A program made the translations under genes and the position numbers. This document shows positions 26,818 to 35,104 of a stretch of 53,590 bases of DNA, piece after piece. Source of the stretch: Tritonibacter mobilis (GTDB lineage: Bacteria > Pseudomonadota > Alphaproteobacteria > Rhodobacterales > Rhodobacteraceae); the NCBI RefSeq assembly GCF_001681715.1, contig NZ_LNWY01000025.1, positions 1 through 53,590 on the forward strand, written 5' to 3'. Under the pieces are notes generated by a model. It saw nothing but the letters and a program-made list of their open reading frames with translations. It did not search any database and was not told the origin of the DNA. How positions within the stretch are numbered: the stretch's first letter is position 1; each line of letters opens with the position of its first letter.

Positions 26818-27028
26818 GGTGCTGATTCTATGTAATAAGTCTCGAGTGCCGAAGCACACTGACCTATCCACAACGAAGTACCTGGTAAACCACCGCTTCA
26901 GTGCTTGATGCTCTTACAGTCTGCGCGCTGGTGGAGCATTTCATGCTTGATCCATGCCAACACACCCCGGCACGTAACACCTTGAGTATGGGACCAGCAA
27001 ACCTCAGAGCACTGTGTAAGAAGCAACA

Positions 27029-27048
27029 AAGGCGCCCAAGGGCGCCTT
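27029..27048 (-). terminator. Rho-independent terminator after tRNA-Pro (possibly bidirectional)
   Basis: AAGGCGCCC (27029-27037) and GGGCGCCTT (27040-27048) form a 9-bp stem. The minus strand continues TTTGTTGCTTCTT, suiting termination of the tRNA-Pro transcript. The plus strand continues GTTTTATT, so it could also stop transcription arriving from the esterase side. Confidence 0.75.
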
Positions 27049-27055
27049 GTTTTAT

Positions 27056-27132
27056 TGGTCGGAGCGAGAGGATTCGAACCTCCGGCCCCTGCCTCCCGAA
27101 GACAGTGCTCTACCAGGCTGAGCTACGCTCCG
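27056..27132 (-). tRNA. tRNA-Pro (anticodon CGG)
   Basis: 77 bases including encoded CCA (27056-27058 on the minus strand). Acceptor CGGAGCG pairs with CGCTCCG, discriminator A. The anticodon stem CTGTC/GGCAG (one G-U) encloses TTCGGGA, giving CGG. The D-arm (GCTCAGCCTGGTAGAGC) and T-arm (CCGGAGGTTCGAATCCTCTCG region) are regular. It lies 44 bases downstream of the EamA gene on the same strand. Confidence 0.95.
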
Positions 27133-27176
27133 ACCGTGGCGCGTGAATTATACTTAGCCCACAGCATTTGCAAGCC

Positions 27177-28133
27177 CTATTCAGAGCGATTTTCATCAGA
27201 ACTTGACTTGGACAACCAAGACAAACCAAAGCCACTGCTTAGGACGGGGCGGCTGCGGGATTTAAGGACAGGCGTCGTGGAAGAGCGTCCTCCCCGGGCC
27301 TCTCTGAGGACAATGAAGACGCCGCTTGCGATGATGATACCCGCACCAAGGATTGTGAGCAGATCCACACTCTCTTGGAACAAGAAGACACCAAACAGGA
27401 TAGCCCAGATCATCTGTGAATATTGCATCGGGGCGACCACGGCCGACTCCCCGAGCGAGTATGAATAAACCAGCAGCAAGGTGGCACAAAACCCGAAGGC
27501 GGATATGATCACCAATCCCCCCATCTGCGCGCCGGTGAGCGGCACATAGACGAATGGAAGAGCGACCCCCATGACCACCACTGTCGTCAGGATCGGAAAC
27601 AGCATCAATACCACTCGGCGTTCCACATGCCTGAGCTTGCGTAAAATGACCGACTGAAAAGCGTTTCCAAAAGCTGCCAACAGGGCAGCGGCATGACCAA
27701 GCCCCAGCTCGGTTTCACCCGGACGTAGAACCACCAAAACGCCAACAAACCCCGCAATCACCGCCGCCATTCGAGGCAGGCCCACTTTTTCACCAAGCAA
27801 AGGAATTGAAAGGATGGTGATCAGAAATGGCGTTGCAAACAACAGCGCATAGGTCTGCGCCAGCGGCAGCACTGAGAACGCATAAAACGCACATGCCGGT
27901 ATGATCGCCATGGCGAGCGATCTTAACGCGATCCAACCGGGGCGGTTAGGCCGAAGTGTGCCGGGCGTTGCATCGCGCACCATCATCAACGTCAGCAATG
28001 GAAAGGACAACAGGCTTGAAAAGAATACGATCTGAAAAGCAGAGACTTCCGCACTGACATATTTCACCACCACATCATGGGTGGAGAATATTCCATAGGC
28101 CAGCAAGGCCAAAAGCGCCGCTTTAATGTTCAT
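27177..28133 (-). CDS. DMT-superfamily (EamA) transporter
   Basis: 318-aa inner-membrane protein with about ten hydrophobic segments in two EamA repeats. The first begins ALLALLAYGIFSTHDVVVKY; the second begins in the LGHAAALLAAFGNAFQSVILRKL region. There is a family-typical PLAQTYALLFATPFLITILS segment and, late, APMQYSQMIWAILFGVFLFQE. It is a drug/metabolite-type permease; substrate and direction cannot be told. The C-terminal ~35 residues are polar and Ser/Arg-rich, presumably cytoplasmic. No operon partner; leuB is upstream on the same strand behind its own terminator. Confidence 0.87.
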   Translation of the reverse strand: MNIKAALLALLAYGIFSTHDVVVKYVSAEVSAFQIVFFSSLLSFPLLTLMMVRDATPGTLRPNRPGWIALRSLAMAIIPACAFYAFSVLPLAQTYALLFATPFLITILSIPLLGEKVGLPRMAAVIAGFVGVLVVLRPGETELGLGHAAALLAAFGNAFQSVILRKLRHVERRVVLMLFPILTTVVVMGVALPFVYVPLTGAQMGGLVIISAFGFCATLLLVYSYSLGESAVVAPMQYSQMIWAILFGVFLFQESVDLLTILGAGIIIASGVFIVLREARGGRSSTTPVLKSRSRPVLSSGFGLSWLSKSSSDENRSE

Positions 28134-28256
28134 CCAATCACCAACATTCGTCTTTACTGGCGACCGATGCGCCTCTCACCTATAGCGCTAACTCTGACGA
28201 GGGGGATGTGGCAAGAGCGTGATGACCTCTCAGGGCACAGCTTGTTGAAAAAGCAA

Positions 28257-28282
28257 CAGGCCGGAGCATAAACTCCGGCCTG
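28257..28282 (-). terminator. Rho-independent terminator of leuB
   Basis: Perfect 10-bp stem CAGGCCGGAG (28257-28266) / CTCCGGCCTG (28273-28282) with a 6-base loop, starting 23 bases after the leuB stop. The minus strand continues TTGCTTTTTCAAC, a T-tract. Confidence 0.85.
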
Positions 28283-28305
28283 AACGTAAAGATATGAGAA
28301 TAATA

Positions 28306-29409
28306 TCAGAGGCTCGCGTCGAGCGCGCTAACGATCGCGTCACCCATTTCGGATGTGGTCACCGGGGTTACCCCTTCTTCACCAAGCAAGTCTGCGGTAC
28401 GCACGCCATCGGCGAGAACCTTCTCAACAGCGGCCTCGAGACGATCGGCCTCGGCCCCCATATCGAAACTATAGCGCAAGGACATCGCGAAGGAGAGAAT
28501 GCAGGCGATCGGGTTAGCTTTGCCTTGGCCCGCGATATCCGGCGCGGAGCCATGTACCGGCTCATAAAGCGCCTTAGGGCGACCGTTGGCCATCGGTGCA
28601 CCGAGTGACGCAGATGGAAGCATGCCAAGGGAACCTGTCAGCATTGCTGCCGCATCGGACAACAGGTCGCCAAAGAGGTTGTCGGTTACAATGACGTCAA
28701 ACTGTTTGGGCCAGCGGCACAGCTGCATCGCGCCAGCATCTGCGTACATATGAGACAGCTCAACTTCGGGGTAGTCCTTGCCCACTTCTGTCACAACTTC
28801 GCGCCACAGAATGCCGCTCTCCATAACGTTAGCTTTTTCCATCGAGCAGAGCTTTTTCCCGCGACGCATCGCCAGTTCAAAAGCGGAGCGCGCAACGCGG
28901 TCGATCTCAGACTCTGTATAGCGCTGGGTGTTGATCCCCACACGCTCGTTGCCTTCCTCGATAATGCCGCGTGGTTCGCCGAAATAGATGCCGGATGTCA
29001 GCTCGCGCACGATCATAATATCGAGACCAGCGACGACGTCCTTTTTCAGTGACGAGAAATCCGCCAGCGCGTCAAAGCACTGAGCCGGACGCAGGTTGGA
29101 GTAAAGATCCATTTCCTTGCGCAGGCGCAGAAGGCCGCGCTCGGGCTTTACGGAGAAATCAAGCGCATCGTATTTAGGCCCGCCCACGGCACCAAGCAGA
29201 ACCGCGTCCACCTCTTGCGCCTTGGCCATTGTGTCGTCATGCAACGGTGTGCCATGGGCATCATAAGCCGAGCCACCAACGAGATCTTCGCTCACATCGA
29301 ACTGAACGTCACGCTTGGCACCGTACCAAGAAATGACCTTTTTGACCTCCGCCATAACCTCTGGGCCGATGCCGTCTCCGGGCAAAATCAGAATCGATGG
29401 GTTAGACAT
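28306..29409 (-). CDS. leuB: 3-isopropylmalate dehydrogenase
   Basis: Cytoplasmic NAD-dependent oxidative decarboxylase of leucine biosynthesis, 367 aa, the usual length. N-terminal [23 protein letters not shown], the ARG-type REERGLL counterpart ([21 protein letters not shown]) split by normal spacing, [11 protein letters not shown], the metal-site segment [13 protein letters not shown] and the NAD-binding [18 protein letters not shown] region are all intact. It is followed by a strong terminator and lies 95 bases downstream of the endonuclease/phosphatase-family gene. leuC and leuD are not in the window. Confidence 0.96.
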   Translation of the reverse strand: MSNPSILILPGDGIGPEVMAEVKKVISWYGAKRDVQFDVSEDLVGGSAYDAHGTPLHDDTMAKAQEVDAVLLGAVGGPKYDALDFSVKPERGLLRLRKEMDLYSNLRPAQCFDALADFSSLKKDVVAGLDIMIVRELTSGIYFGEPRGIIEEGNERVGINTQRYTESEIDRVARSAFELAMRRGKKLCSMEKANVMESGILWREVVTEVGKDYPEVELSHMYADAGAMQLCRWPKQFDVIVTDNLFGDLLSDAAAMLTGSLGMLPSASLGAPMANGRPKALYEPVHGSAPDIAGQGKANPIACILSFAMSLRYSFDMGAEADRLEAAVEKVLADGVRTADLLGEEGVTPVTTSEMGDAIVSALDASL

Positions 29410-29504
29410 CTCGAAAACTCCTTTGACGTGTTGCCAAAGGGCGTAGCGGGCCGCTGTCGCGGGGTCAATAATCGCAGCGCAATTATGCTGCGCATGAAGC
29501 GCTT

Positions 29505-30518
29505 TCAGCGCCTAATATCGACCCAAACCAGCCCGTGGCGGCTGCCTTTGCTGCGCAGGATGCCGGAATCGATCACATTCATGCCTTTGGATGGCAGCAC
29601 ATAGTCAACCCGCATCGGGCCGGTTCGCTCCCAATTCACCGTATGCGCGCCTTGTGAATCCGATGGCTCGACTGCTTGCAGATGAGGATCATTCAACAGC
29701 CGATGAATTGCGTCCTTGTGTCCTTCGCCGCGGTCGGGATCATTGTTTGCATCCCCCATCAGGACAAACGGCTCAGGCATCCTGTCGCCGAGCAAACCGT
29801 TTAAGACATGCACCCAAAGCAGGATCTCATCCGCATTGCGTCGTCCGTTTCGATCCTCAGGCCCATCAAACACAGGCGGGGTCGCATGAAAGCTCAAGAT
29901 CCAGAGCGGTTCGCCATCCGGCAATATCACAGGCACCGCCCAGTGGTTGCTGGACGACAACCGCAGTTGTGCTGCGGTCGCGGCGTTCGGATAAGGCTGC
30001 CCTTCTTTGGTGAGAGGCATGCGATGATCTGGTAAATCCTGCCAGCGCATCTGGGTAAAATCTTGCGCTTGATCCGCCGCTACAGGGAACTTCGACAACA
30101 GCGCTATACCGCCTTGTCCGGTAAACCGCCCCCACCCCCAAGCATCTTCCGGCTCACCCGTTCGGCCGTCACCATCCAGATCCAATCCAGAAGCGACGCC
30201 CGCGTTAGGTTTGAGCATGAAGAAATAAGGATACTCCACGCCACGCATTGCGATACCCGATTGCAAAGTACGTAGCGCGGTATTTTCATGGTCCCAATCC
30301 AACCCTTGCAGTGCAAGGATGTCCGCGTCTGCGGCCGCAATTGTCGCGATCACCGCCAACACCTGCTCATTATCACCGCGCAAATCCTTTAGCAGCAACC
30401 CCGGCCCTTTGCGGCTCAGTTCTGCATTAAAGGTCGCAACGCGTATGGTCTCAGCCGTCACACCAAGCGGCAATAAAAGGGTCACGAGCAGCCACGTAAA
30501 TGCCGCTCGCCCAATCAT
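29505..30518 (-). CDS. Exported endonuclease/exonuclease/phosphatase-family protein
   Basis: About 337 aa from the start at 30518, which overlaps the upstream membrane-protein stop as ATGA. A signal peptide ([20 protein letters not shown], cleavage near VTA-E) sends it out of the cytoplasm. The EEP fold motifs are complete: [21 protein letters not shown] (ligand position Gln rather than the more common Glu), [20 protein letters not shown] and the C-terminal catalytic His in [10 protein letters not shown]. It could be an exported phosphodiesterase or nuclease, or a phosphatase; the substrate is unknown. The coupling to a membrane protein upstream suggests a joint envelope role. Confidence 0.82.
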   Translation of the reverse strand: MIGRAAFTWLLVTLLLPLGVTAETIRVATFNAELSRKGPGLLLKDLRGDNEQVLAVIATIAAADADILALQGLDWDHENTALRTLQSGIAMRGVEYPYFFMLKPNAGVASGLDLDGDGRTGEPEDAWGWGRFTGQGGIALLSKFPVAADQAQDFTQMRWQDLPDHRMPLTKEGQPYPNAATAAQLRLSSSNHWAVPVILPDGEPLWILSFHATPPVFDGPEDRNGRRNADEILLWVHVLNGLLGDRMPEPFVLMGDANNDPDRGEGHKDAIHRLLNDPHLQAVEPSDSQGAHTVNWERTGPMRVDYVLPSKGMNVIDSGILRSKGSRHGLVWVDIRR

Positions 30519-31345
30519 ACGACTTGAAGGTCGTTGTCGTGATTGAAGGTGCGGCGTTTCTGTTCGATCAGATCTGCAACACGAAGGCGCGCCATGCCGC
30601 GGGTAATCATACTCGCTGGGACCATCGCCCAGCCGGTCACGCACCAGATCAGCAATTGAGGACTGCCAAGCAAAGCAGGATCAAATACGCTGGCGGTCAT
30701 CTGCACCAGAGCAGGCAGCAGAAAGGGCAGCAGAACGCCCGCCACAATATGTAGTTTTGCATCGCGTTGCAGCCGGGTCACCACATCACCGCCGGTGGTC
30801 GGGTCGAACAACGGCAAGTTCACCCAGACGTTAAAAGTGCCGCTTGCCAAAGGCCAGTTCCGCAACCGTATCACATAGGCGAAATACGCAATCGACACCA
30901 ATGAGATCAGATAAGACAACCCAGCAGCCGCCCGCACCAGATCCACCGTATATTGCGGAACATGCGACGGCATCATCAACCGCGCCAGTTGCACCGGCGA
31001 ATAAGCAAAGTCGAGCGCATCGCCAACCGTAAAGGCAAGCTTATGCACCAAGGCGGAAAAACCCGTGGGCTGAAAAGGATGACCTGCAAGAAGACTGAGC
31101 AGAATCATGCAGAGCGATACAAAGATGAACCGGCTGCGGTTCAACGGTGGCGCATCTCGAAATTCCAGAAAGCTCGGGAAATTTGAGTAGTACTCAGCAA
31201 AAATCAAACCGCCCGCGAGCAATGCGGTAAAGGCAACAATTTCCGGAGACTGCGTTGCCGCTACTGGCAACAGCAAAGAAGGCAGCACGACCAGCAGCGC
31301 TACCAATAGCCCACGAATTGCCGCGCTTGTTATGCGTGCAAGCAC
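30515..31345 (-). CDS. Unknown polytopic membrane protein
   Basis: 276 aa with about six hydrophobic segments (near residues 10-30, 38-55, 73-90, 140-160, 207-230 and 236-255) and a polar C-terminus rich in Arg/Asp (about 250-276). I do not recognise a family. It overlaps the exported EEP-family gene by 4 bases, so the two are probably made together. leuB follows, and a membrane protein plus EEP protein beside leuB is an arrangement I associate with Rhodobacterales. No enzymatic motif is visible. Confidence 0.75.
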   Translation of the reverse strand: MLARITSAAIRGLLVALLVVLPSLLLPVAATQSPEIVAFTALLAGGLIFAEYYSNFPSFLEFRDAPPLNRSRFIFVSLCMILLSLLAGHPFQPTGFSALVHKLAFTVGDALDFAYSPVQLARLMMPSHVPQYTVDLVRAAAGLSYLISLVSIAYFAYVIRLRNWPLASGTFNVWVNLPLFDPTTGGDVVTRLQRDAKLHIVAGVLLPFLLPALVQMTASVFDPALLGSPQLLIWCVTGWAMVPASMITRGMARLRVADLIEQKRRTFNHDNDLQVV

Positions 31346-31837
31346 TCTCTGTTCCCTTCACCCTAGGGTCTTCCGGTTTTTTAGTGGAATGACCCGGTAT
31401 GAAGCACCCCGACTGTGTCAGGCTGCTCTGCCTCATTTTTGCCCTAATTGTGCACGGCGTCTCCCGGTTTCTCAAGCATAGGGTTAAGAAAATGCATCAA
31501 ATTTGACAGGCCGGGCATGAAGTGATGCCAGCATGCATCAATCTAAGGTCGATAAATCATGCACTTAACGAACATTCTTGAGAGATCATGAGGCACTCCA
31601 GCCACCGTATGCAGTTAAGACGCCATTAAATTCGTTGGCGCACATGCAGAGCGATGCGGCTTTTGATCTTGCCACCACACAGGATCAAACTGTCCACATG
31701 AGGGAAATTTTGCATCTCTCAAAGGTCCAAAATGTCCGCGAACTTAGGTTTTTATCGCCTGCAATTGGGAATCCCTTGCGAGACGGAGGTGTGGATCGCT
31801 AATCTCTACGTCGGAGAAAATGCAAAAGGCGTAAATT
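31346..31837. promoter_or_regulatory. Divergent region between the leuB-side operon and tupBCA
   Basis: About 490 bases without a supported gene. It holds an interrupted inverted repeat GCAA-TT-GGGA-A-TCCC-TTGC (31761-31779) about 60-80 bases before tupB, a candidate operator. ATGCATCAA is repeated directly at 31492-31500 and 31533-31541. I looked for a Moco/Tuco-type riboswitch and did not recognise one. Confidence 0.4.
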
Positions 31838-32545
31838 TTGCAAAACATGGGAGAAGCTCTTTCATTGGCTGTTCAGCTGGTGATATCCGGGGACGCCGAT
31901 CTGTTCGAGATCGTCGGTCTTTCCCTGCGCGTGAGTCTCAGCGCGACGCTGTTGGCATGTCTCATTGGATTTCCGGTTGGTGCATTGGTGGCAATTAGCC
32001 GTTTTCCCGGTCGTGGAGCGGTTTTGGTGCTGATGAACGCGCTCATGGGGCTGCCGCCGGTTGTGGTTGGCTTGTTGGTGTATCTGCACCTCTCTCGCTC
32101 CGGCCCTCTCGGTTTTCTGGGGCTGCTCTATACGCCCACTGCAATGATCATTGCGCAAACCATTCTCATCGCTCCCATTGTTGCGGCGCTGTCGCGACAA
32201 GTGATCGAAGATCTGCACGCCGAATACGCCGAACAGTTTCGCTCCCTGTGCCTGAGCCGCATGCAGACTGTGACGGCCTTATTATGGGATGCACGGTACT
32301 CCCTCCTGACTGTCGGGCTGGCCGGGTTTGGCAGAGCCGTGGCAGAGGTCGGCGCAGTGATTATCGTTGGCGGCAACATCGACCATCTGACCCGCGTGAT
32401 GACCACCGCGATTGCGCTTGAGACCTCTAAAGGGGATCTGGCGCTGGCATTGGCGCTGGGACTAATCCTGCTGGTGATTGCTCTCGGCGTGAATGCCGCG
32501 GTGCAAGGCCTTCGTATGAGCGCTCGGAGGCAAGCCTATGTCTAA
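31838..32545 (+). CDS. tupB: Tungstate ABC transporter permease
   Basis: Inner-membrane permease of 232-235 aa with a binding-protein-dependent permease domain spanning nearly the whole protein (SLRVSLSATLLACLIGFPVG at its beginning; AEVGAVIIVGGNID in the late cytoplasmic loop, typical of TupB/ModB-like proteins). The start is ambiguous. TTG at 31838 has AAAAGG at good spacing, while ATG at 31847 is 17 bases from it; I report the longer form. It overlaps tupC by 8 bases. The cargo is inferred from TupA downstream. Confidence 0.9.
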   Translation: MQNMGEALSLAVQLVISGDADLFEIVGLSLRVSLSATLLACLIGFPVGALVAISRFPGRGAVLVLMNALMGLPPVVVGLLVYLHLSRSGPLGFLGLLYTPTAMIIAQTILIAPIVAALSRQVIEDLHAEYAEQFRSLCLSRMQTVTALLWDARYSLLTVGLAGFGRAVAEVGAVIIVGGNIDHLTRVMTTAIALETSKGDLALALALGLILLVIALGVNAAVQGLRMSARRQAYV

Positions 32546-33296
32546 TGCCCAAATCGCAACCTTCAGCCCAACCGCCCAACGGGTAACGACCGATCCTTGC
32601 CTGCTGCCGCTGCGCGTGCGCGATCTGGGCCTAAAATGCGCTGAGACCTCTATTTTACATGGGCTTGATTTAGATCTTGCCCCCCGTGGCTGCACGGTGA
32701 TCATGGGTCCGAATGGCGCTGGCAAAAGCATGTTGTTGAAACTGCTGCATGGATTGATCCAACCAACAGCTGGGCGGATCGAGTGGGGCGGAAAATCCCC
32801 GACGGAGGTCACAGCCCGTCAGGCCATGGTGTTTCAAAAGCCGGTTCTGTTGCGCCGGTCTGTTGGAGCCAACATCGATTTTGTCCTGAAAGCGCGACGC
32901 AAACCCCTCACACAAAGGGACTCGCTGCTTGAGCACGTGGGATTGCTCCACAAAGCGCGCGACCCGGCGCGGCGGCTGTCGGGGGGCGAGGCGCAGCGTT
33001 TGGCGCTTGCACGCGCTTTGGCATCCGAACCCGAGGTCTTGTTCCTTGATGAGGCAACGGCGAGCCTTGACCCCGCTTCGGTGAAGGCCATTGAGGACAT
33101 CATTCTTGATGCCAGCGCACGCGGTATTCGCATCATCCTTGTGACCCATGACATCGGGCAGGCCAAACGCCTCGCTGATGACGTGGTCTTTTTGCAAGGC
33201 GGCCGTGTCGCAGAACACAGTGCCGCGCGCGATTTCTTTCCCAATCCGCAATCCCCTGCGGCGCGGGATTATTTGAACGGCAGACTTGTTTTCTGA
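32538..33296 (+). CDS. tupC: Tungstate ABC transporter ATPase
   Basis: 252 aa. Walker A GPNGAGKSM lies near residues 58-66, the signature is LSGGEAQRLALARAL, Walker B reads LFLDEATASLD, and the switch is VTHDIGQAKRL. It energises TupB. The first ~25 residues are a non-conserved extension before the cassette. It overlaps the end of tupB by 8 bases, and tupA follows 24 bases later. The order permease-ATPase-binding protein is unusual compared with the more common A-B-C order but works as one operon. Confidence 0.9.
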   Translation: MSNAQIATFSPTAQRVTTDPCLLPLRVRDLGLKCAETSILHGLDLDLAPRGCTVIMGPNGAGKSMLLKLLHGLIQPTAGRIEWGGKSPTEVTARQAMVFQKPVLLRRSVGANIDFVLKARRKPLTQRDSLLEHVGLLHKARDPARRLSGGEAQRLALARALASEPEVLFLDEATASLDPASVKAIEDIILDASARGIRIILVTHDIGQAKRLADDVVFLQGGRVAEHSAARDFFPNPQSPAARDYLNGRLVF

Positions 33297-33320
33297 CCCA
33301 AAACTCTAGGGAGATCCTAC

Positions 33321-34142
33321 ATGAAACTGAGCCACACCATTGGCGCGACATTGTCCGCGCTGACCCTCGCCACGGGCGCGATAGCGGCGGACCAATCCAT
33401 TATTGTGCAGTCGACCACATCCACTGCCAACTCGGGTCTTTATGATTACCTGCTGCCGCTGTTTCAGGACAAAAGCGGCATTCAGGTGAACGTCGTCGCA
33501 GTCGGCACTGGTCAAGCGATCAAGAACGCACAGAACTGCGACGGGGATGTGCTGTTGGTCCACGCCAAGGCGGCGGAAGAAAAGTTTGTTGAGGCCGGAT
33601 TTGGCACCACGCGCACCGATCTGATGTATAATGATTTTGTCATTGTTGGCCCCGACGCCGATCCCGCAGGCGTAGAAGGCATGAATGATGTGCAAGGCGC
33701 GCTGGCAAAGATCTCCGAAACCGGTGCCCTCTTTGCGTCGCGTGGCGATGATTCCGGCACTCATAAGAAAGAGGTCGCCCTTTGGGCGGATGCAGGTGTC
33801 GACCCCACCGCAGCCTCTGGCGAGTGGTATCGCGAAACTGGGTCTGGCATGGGGGCCACTTTGAATGCGGGTATCGGCATGGGCGCTTATGTGATGACCG
33901 ACCGCGCCACTTGGATCAGCTTTGATAACAAGCAGGATTACACCATCAAGGTCGAAGGTGACGACGATCTGTTCAACCAGTATGGCGTTATCCCAGTCAA
34001 TCAGGAGCAATGCCCATCGGTGAATGCCGAGGCCGCCAAGACTTTCGCAGATTGGCTGATCTCGGATGAAGGCCAAAACGCCATTGCCGCCTATAAAGTG
34101 AGCGAGCAGCAACTGTTCTTCCCCAACGCACCGAAGAACTGA
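33321..34142 (+). CDS. tupA: Tungstate-binding periplasmic protein
   Basis: 273 aa with a signal peptide of about 22 residues (MKLSHTIGATLSALTLATG, cleavage near AIA-A). The mature start carries the TupA signature QSTTSTANSGLYDYLLPLF, then VVAVGTGQAI, DVLLVHA, YNDFVIVGP and RGDDSGTHKKE. These are the oxyanion-binding elements of tungstate/molybdate SBPs and fit TupA better than ModA. It binds WO4(2-) (possibly MoO4(2-)) in the periplasm. A GC-rich hairpin follows the stop. Confidence 0.93.
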   Translation: MKLSHTIGATLSALTLATGAIAADQSIIVQSTTSTANSGLYDYLLPLFQDKSGIQVNVVAVGTGQAIKNAQNCDGDVLLVHAKAAEEKFVEAGFGTTRTDLMYNDFVIVGPDADPAGVEGMNDVQGALAKISETGALFASRGDDSGTHKKEVALWADAGVDPTAASGEWYRETGSGMGATLNAGIGMGAYVMTDRATWISFDNKQDYTIKVEGDDDLFNQYGVIPVNQEQCPSVNAEAAKTFADWLISDEGQNAIAAYKVSEQQLFFPNAPKN

Positions 34143-34150
34143 TACAGTCA

Positions 34151-34183
34151 AAGGGGAGCGGCCAGTGTTTCGGCCGCCCCCTT
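34151..34183 (+). terminator. Terminator-like hairpin after tupA
   Basis: AAGGGG-A-GCGGCC pairs with GGCCGCCCCCTT with a single bulged A, starting 8 bases after the tupA stop and followed by ATTAG. The tail is not T-rich, so read-through into the regulator gene 14 bases on is possible. Confidence 0.65.
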
Positions 34184-34196
34184 ATTAGACTGCACC

Positions 34197-35087
34197 ATGA
34201 CCAAATTTGATCTGCCAGACCACGAATACCTCACCGTTCCTGAACTGGCGGAGTTGCTCCGCCTCAAGGAACGCAAAATCTATGATCTCGCGGCATCGGG
34301 TGAGGTGCCCTGCTCTCGGGCTACGGGTAAATTGCTGTTTCCTGCGCTCGAAATTCGAGCGTGGATAGAACGGGCAAAATCTGGCGGTGACAACACCACG
34401 CCCATGGAACGCCCACAAATCCTGCTCGGCAGTCATGATCCCCTGCTGGATTGGGCGATGCGCCAGTCACGGTCTGGCCTTGCGAGTTATGTCGACGGCT
34501 CGCAAGATGGGTTGGAGCGTTTCATCAAGGGTGACGGGATCGCCACCGGACTTCACTTGCGTGATAGCAAAACCGGCCAATGGAATACGCCTATTGTAGA
34601 GCGAATGGCCGCGCGTCAAAACGCGGTTCTGATTCACTTTGCCAGCCGCCAGCGTGGGCTCGTTTATCGGGGCGATGGCCATGAATTGACAGCCCTCGAT
34701 GACATCGCGGACTTGCGGTTTGTGCCGCGCCAAGCGGGCTCTGGCACGGATCGGCTGTTTCTCGATTTAGCCTCTGAAACGAGCCTCAATCTTGGCAAAC
34801 TGACACAGTCAGACGTGGCCCGTTCTGAAGATGAAGCAGTCGAGAGCATTCGACGTGGCACCGCAGATGTGACCTTTGGCCTAGAGGCCGTCGCACAGAG
34901 TTACGAGTTAAGTTTCACACCGCTCATCGAAGAAAAATTCGCGTTGCTTGTGGACCGAAAAGCGTGGTTCGAGCCCGCATTTCAGTGTTTCTTGACCTTC
35001 TGTCAGACCGAAGCGTTCGCCCAACGTGCGGCAAGCATGGGCGGCTATGATGTCAGCGGCCTTGGCAAGGTGCTTTGGAATGCCTGA
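34197..35087 (+). CDS. Excisionase-type HTH regulator with PBP-like sensor domain
   Basis: 296 aa. The N-terminal HTH_17 (MerR/excisionase-like) domain at about residues 8-60 contains LTVPELAELLRLKERKIYDL and ends FPALEIRAWI. From about residue 75 (LGSHDPLLDWAM) to the end is a periplasmic-binding-protein-like fold without signal peptide or membrane segments, as in cytoplasmic PBP_like (PF12727-type) sensors. Immediately after tupBCA, it probably senses tungstate or molybdate and controls the operon or a metalloenzyme. The start is very close to the tupA hairpin and has no clear Shine-Dalgarno sequence, so expression may depend on read-through. Confidence 0.83.
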   Translation: MTKFDLPDHEYLTVPELAELLRLKERKIYDLAASGEVPCSRATGKLLFPALEIRAWIERAKSGGDNTTPMERPQILLGSHDPLLDWAMRQSRSGLASYVDGSQDGLERFIKGDGIATGLHLRDSKTGQWNTPIVERMAARQNAVLIHFASRQRGLVYRGDGHELTALDDIADLRFVPRQAGSGTDRLFLDLASETSLNLGKLTQSDVARSEDEAVESIRRGTADVTFGLEAVAQSYELSFTPLIEEKFALLVDRKAWFEPAFQCFLTFCQTEAFAQRAASMGGYDVSGLGKVLWNA

Positions 35088-35104
35088 CTTGGCGCGGCGC
35101 TCCC

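Noticed and set aside
18908-27055. Integrative element using tRNA-Leu or tRNA-Pro as attachment site
   Set aside because: No integrase gene and no repeat of either tRNA 3' end found by eye; kept only as a possible exchangeable segment.
31346-31837. Molybdenum/tungsten-cofactor riboswitch before tupB
   Set aside because: I compared the leader with what I know of the Moco/Tuco consensus and did not find its conserved elements; only an inverted repeat is supported.
33306-34151. 281-codon minus-strand open frame opposite tupA
   Set aside because: Covers exactly the tupA gene; no domain features, while TupA is unmistakable on the other strand.
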